Of a DNA stretch of 64,000 nucleotides, positions 63,771 through 64,000 are shown in pieces (positions within the stretch are counted from its first letter, which is position 1; every line of letters begins with the position of its first letter). Position numbers and translations under genes: made by a program. This DNA is from JAPOXR01 sp965221935 (lineage in GTDB: Bacteria > Pseudomonadota > Alphaproteobacteria > Rhodobacterales > Rhodobacteraceae), in assembly GCA_965221935.1 (NCBI GenBank), contig CBDCSZ010000036.1, forward strand, positions 189,604-253,603, given 5' to 3'. The notes under the pieces are model-generated. The model was not told the origin of the DNA. It worked only from the letters and a program-made list of their open reading frames with translations, and ran no database searches.

Positions 63771-64000
63771 CTAACATGCAGCGGCGGTGTAGCCGTGTCA
63801 ACCCCGGAAGCCGGAAAAAAGGAGCGGACGGAAAAAGAGCGTGGAATCAGATGACTGCCGCCGCGGACAGAACGGCGTCAAAATCATGCCGGCCTAATGA
63901 AATGCCATTGGGATCACGCCCCGGAGGGCGCGGCGGCCGTCCCGAATTCTCTCCTTCCTCAGTTTCCTCTTTCTCTCCAGGCGACCGTCACGCCGCCGCG

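Larger units (their letters stand above)
59306..63910 (-). mobile_element. DUF4338/DDE fusion transposon, copy c (carries an IS1634-type element)
   Basis: Ends CAATGGCATTTCCTTA (59306) and the complement of CAATGGCATTTCATTA (to 63910). The 10-bp target GGATCACGCC is duplicated at 59296-59305 and 63911-63920. Removing the inserted 2110-bp element and its 4-bp duplication gives ~2.49 kb, matching copy a. It lies 27 bases from copy b. Confidence 0.92.
56577..64000 (-). mobile_element. Tail of a third IS110-type copy, invaded by two transposons (runs off window)
   Basis: 56577-56824 is a reverse-complement relative of the IS110 tail at 49520-49762, starting GTATGTGGACGCCCCCC at the outer end. 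The tail resumes at 59289-59295 and from 63911 to the window end, where CCCGAATTCTCTCCTTCCTC matches 49450-49480. A TGA at 63988-63990 is the end of the transposase gene (minus strand), so the coding part lies beyond 64000. Confidence 0.82.

Overview
The window reads as a G+C-rich alphaproteobacterial chromosome segment, judged from protein similarity to Rhodobacterales/Rhodospirillales-type families (TAXI-TRAP parts, Tm-1-like protein, Dpp-type ABC genes, RES-Xre modules). It is saturated with insertion sequences and broken genes. About half is mobile DNA, and many metabolic genes carry frameshifts, nonsense codons or IS truncations. I infer a lineage in an IS-expansion and pseudogenisation phase, such as a recently host-restricted or bottlenecked bacterium. 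No rRNA, tRNA or CRISPR array was seen.

Layout. 1-10.1 kb: catabolic island with an aldehyde dehydrogenase tail; a minus-strand operon (PEP-hydrolase-like TIM barrel, GMC oxidoreductase, FAD oxidoreductase); a dead sulfatase; a VOC protein; a dead TRAP permease; an AraC regulator; a dead TAXI binding protein; and a Tm-1-like protein. 10.1-13.1 kb: IS3 remnant, a two-gene chimeric scar, and abutting IS5/IS427-type and IS630 elements. 13.1-17.1 kb: epimerase-polysaccharide deacetylase operon, amidase, cupin stub. 17.4-20.9 kb: minus-strand toxin-antitoxin island (RES toxin, Xre antitoxin, broken upstream gene). 20.9-24.2 kb: two related IS elements in tandem at one 9-bp target. 24.7-33.2 kb: a multi-layer nest in which an IS110 gene is split by a RIT element (three tyrosine recombinases, 93-bp perfect inverted repeats) and by a DUF4338/DDE transposon that itself carries an IS1595 element.

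33.4-52.6 kb: pieces of one or two peptide/opine-type ABC transporter loci (dppA, B, C, D and F-like) with FadR/GntR regulators, an acetoacetate-decarboxylase-like gene, dhaK/dhaL remnants and a second Xre-RES module with a PD-(D/E)xK-like third gene. One FadR copy (46.9-50.0 kb) is split by an IS110 element whose transposase gene contains an ORF-less group II intron. 52.6-56.5 kb: ISAzo13, YhaV-like toxin, Fic enzyme, LysR stub. 56.6-64 kb: the tail of another IS110 copy invaded by two different DUF4338/DDE transposons, one carrying an IS1634-type element.

The most distinctive items are the DruA-like (DUF4338) domain fused to an IS4-type DDE transposase in three elements with 10-bp target duplications, the degenerate RIT element, the group II intron inside IS110, and the RES-Xre-nuclease module. 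The transporter, regulator and oxidoreductase genes together suggest former uptake and oxidation of small organic or peptide-like substrates, much of it now inactivated.
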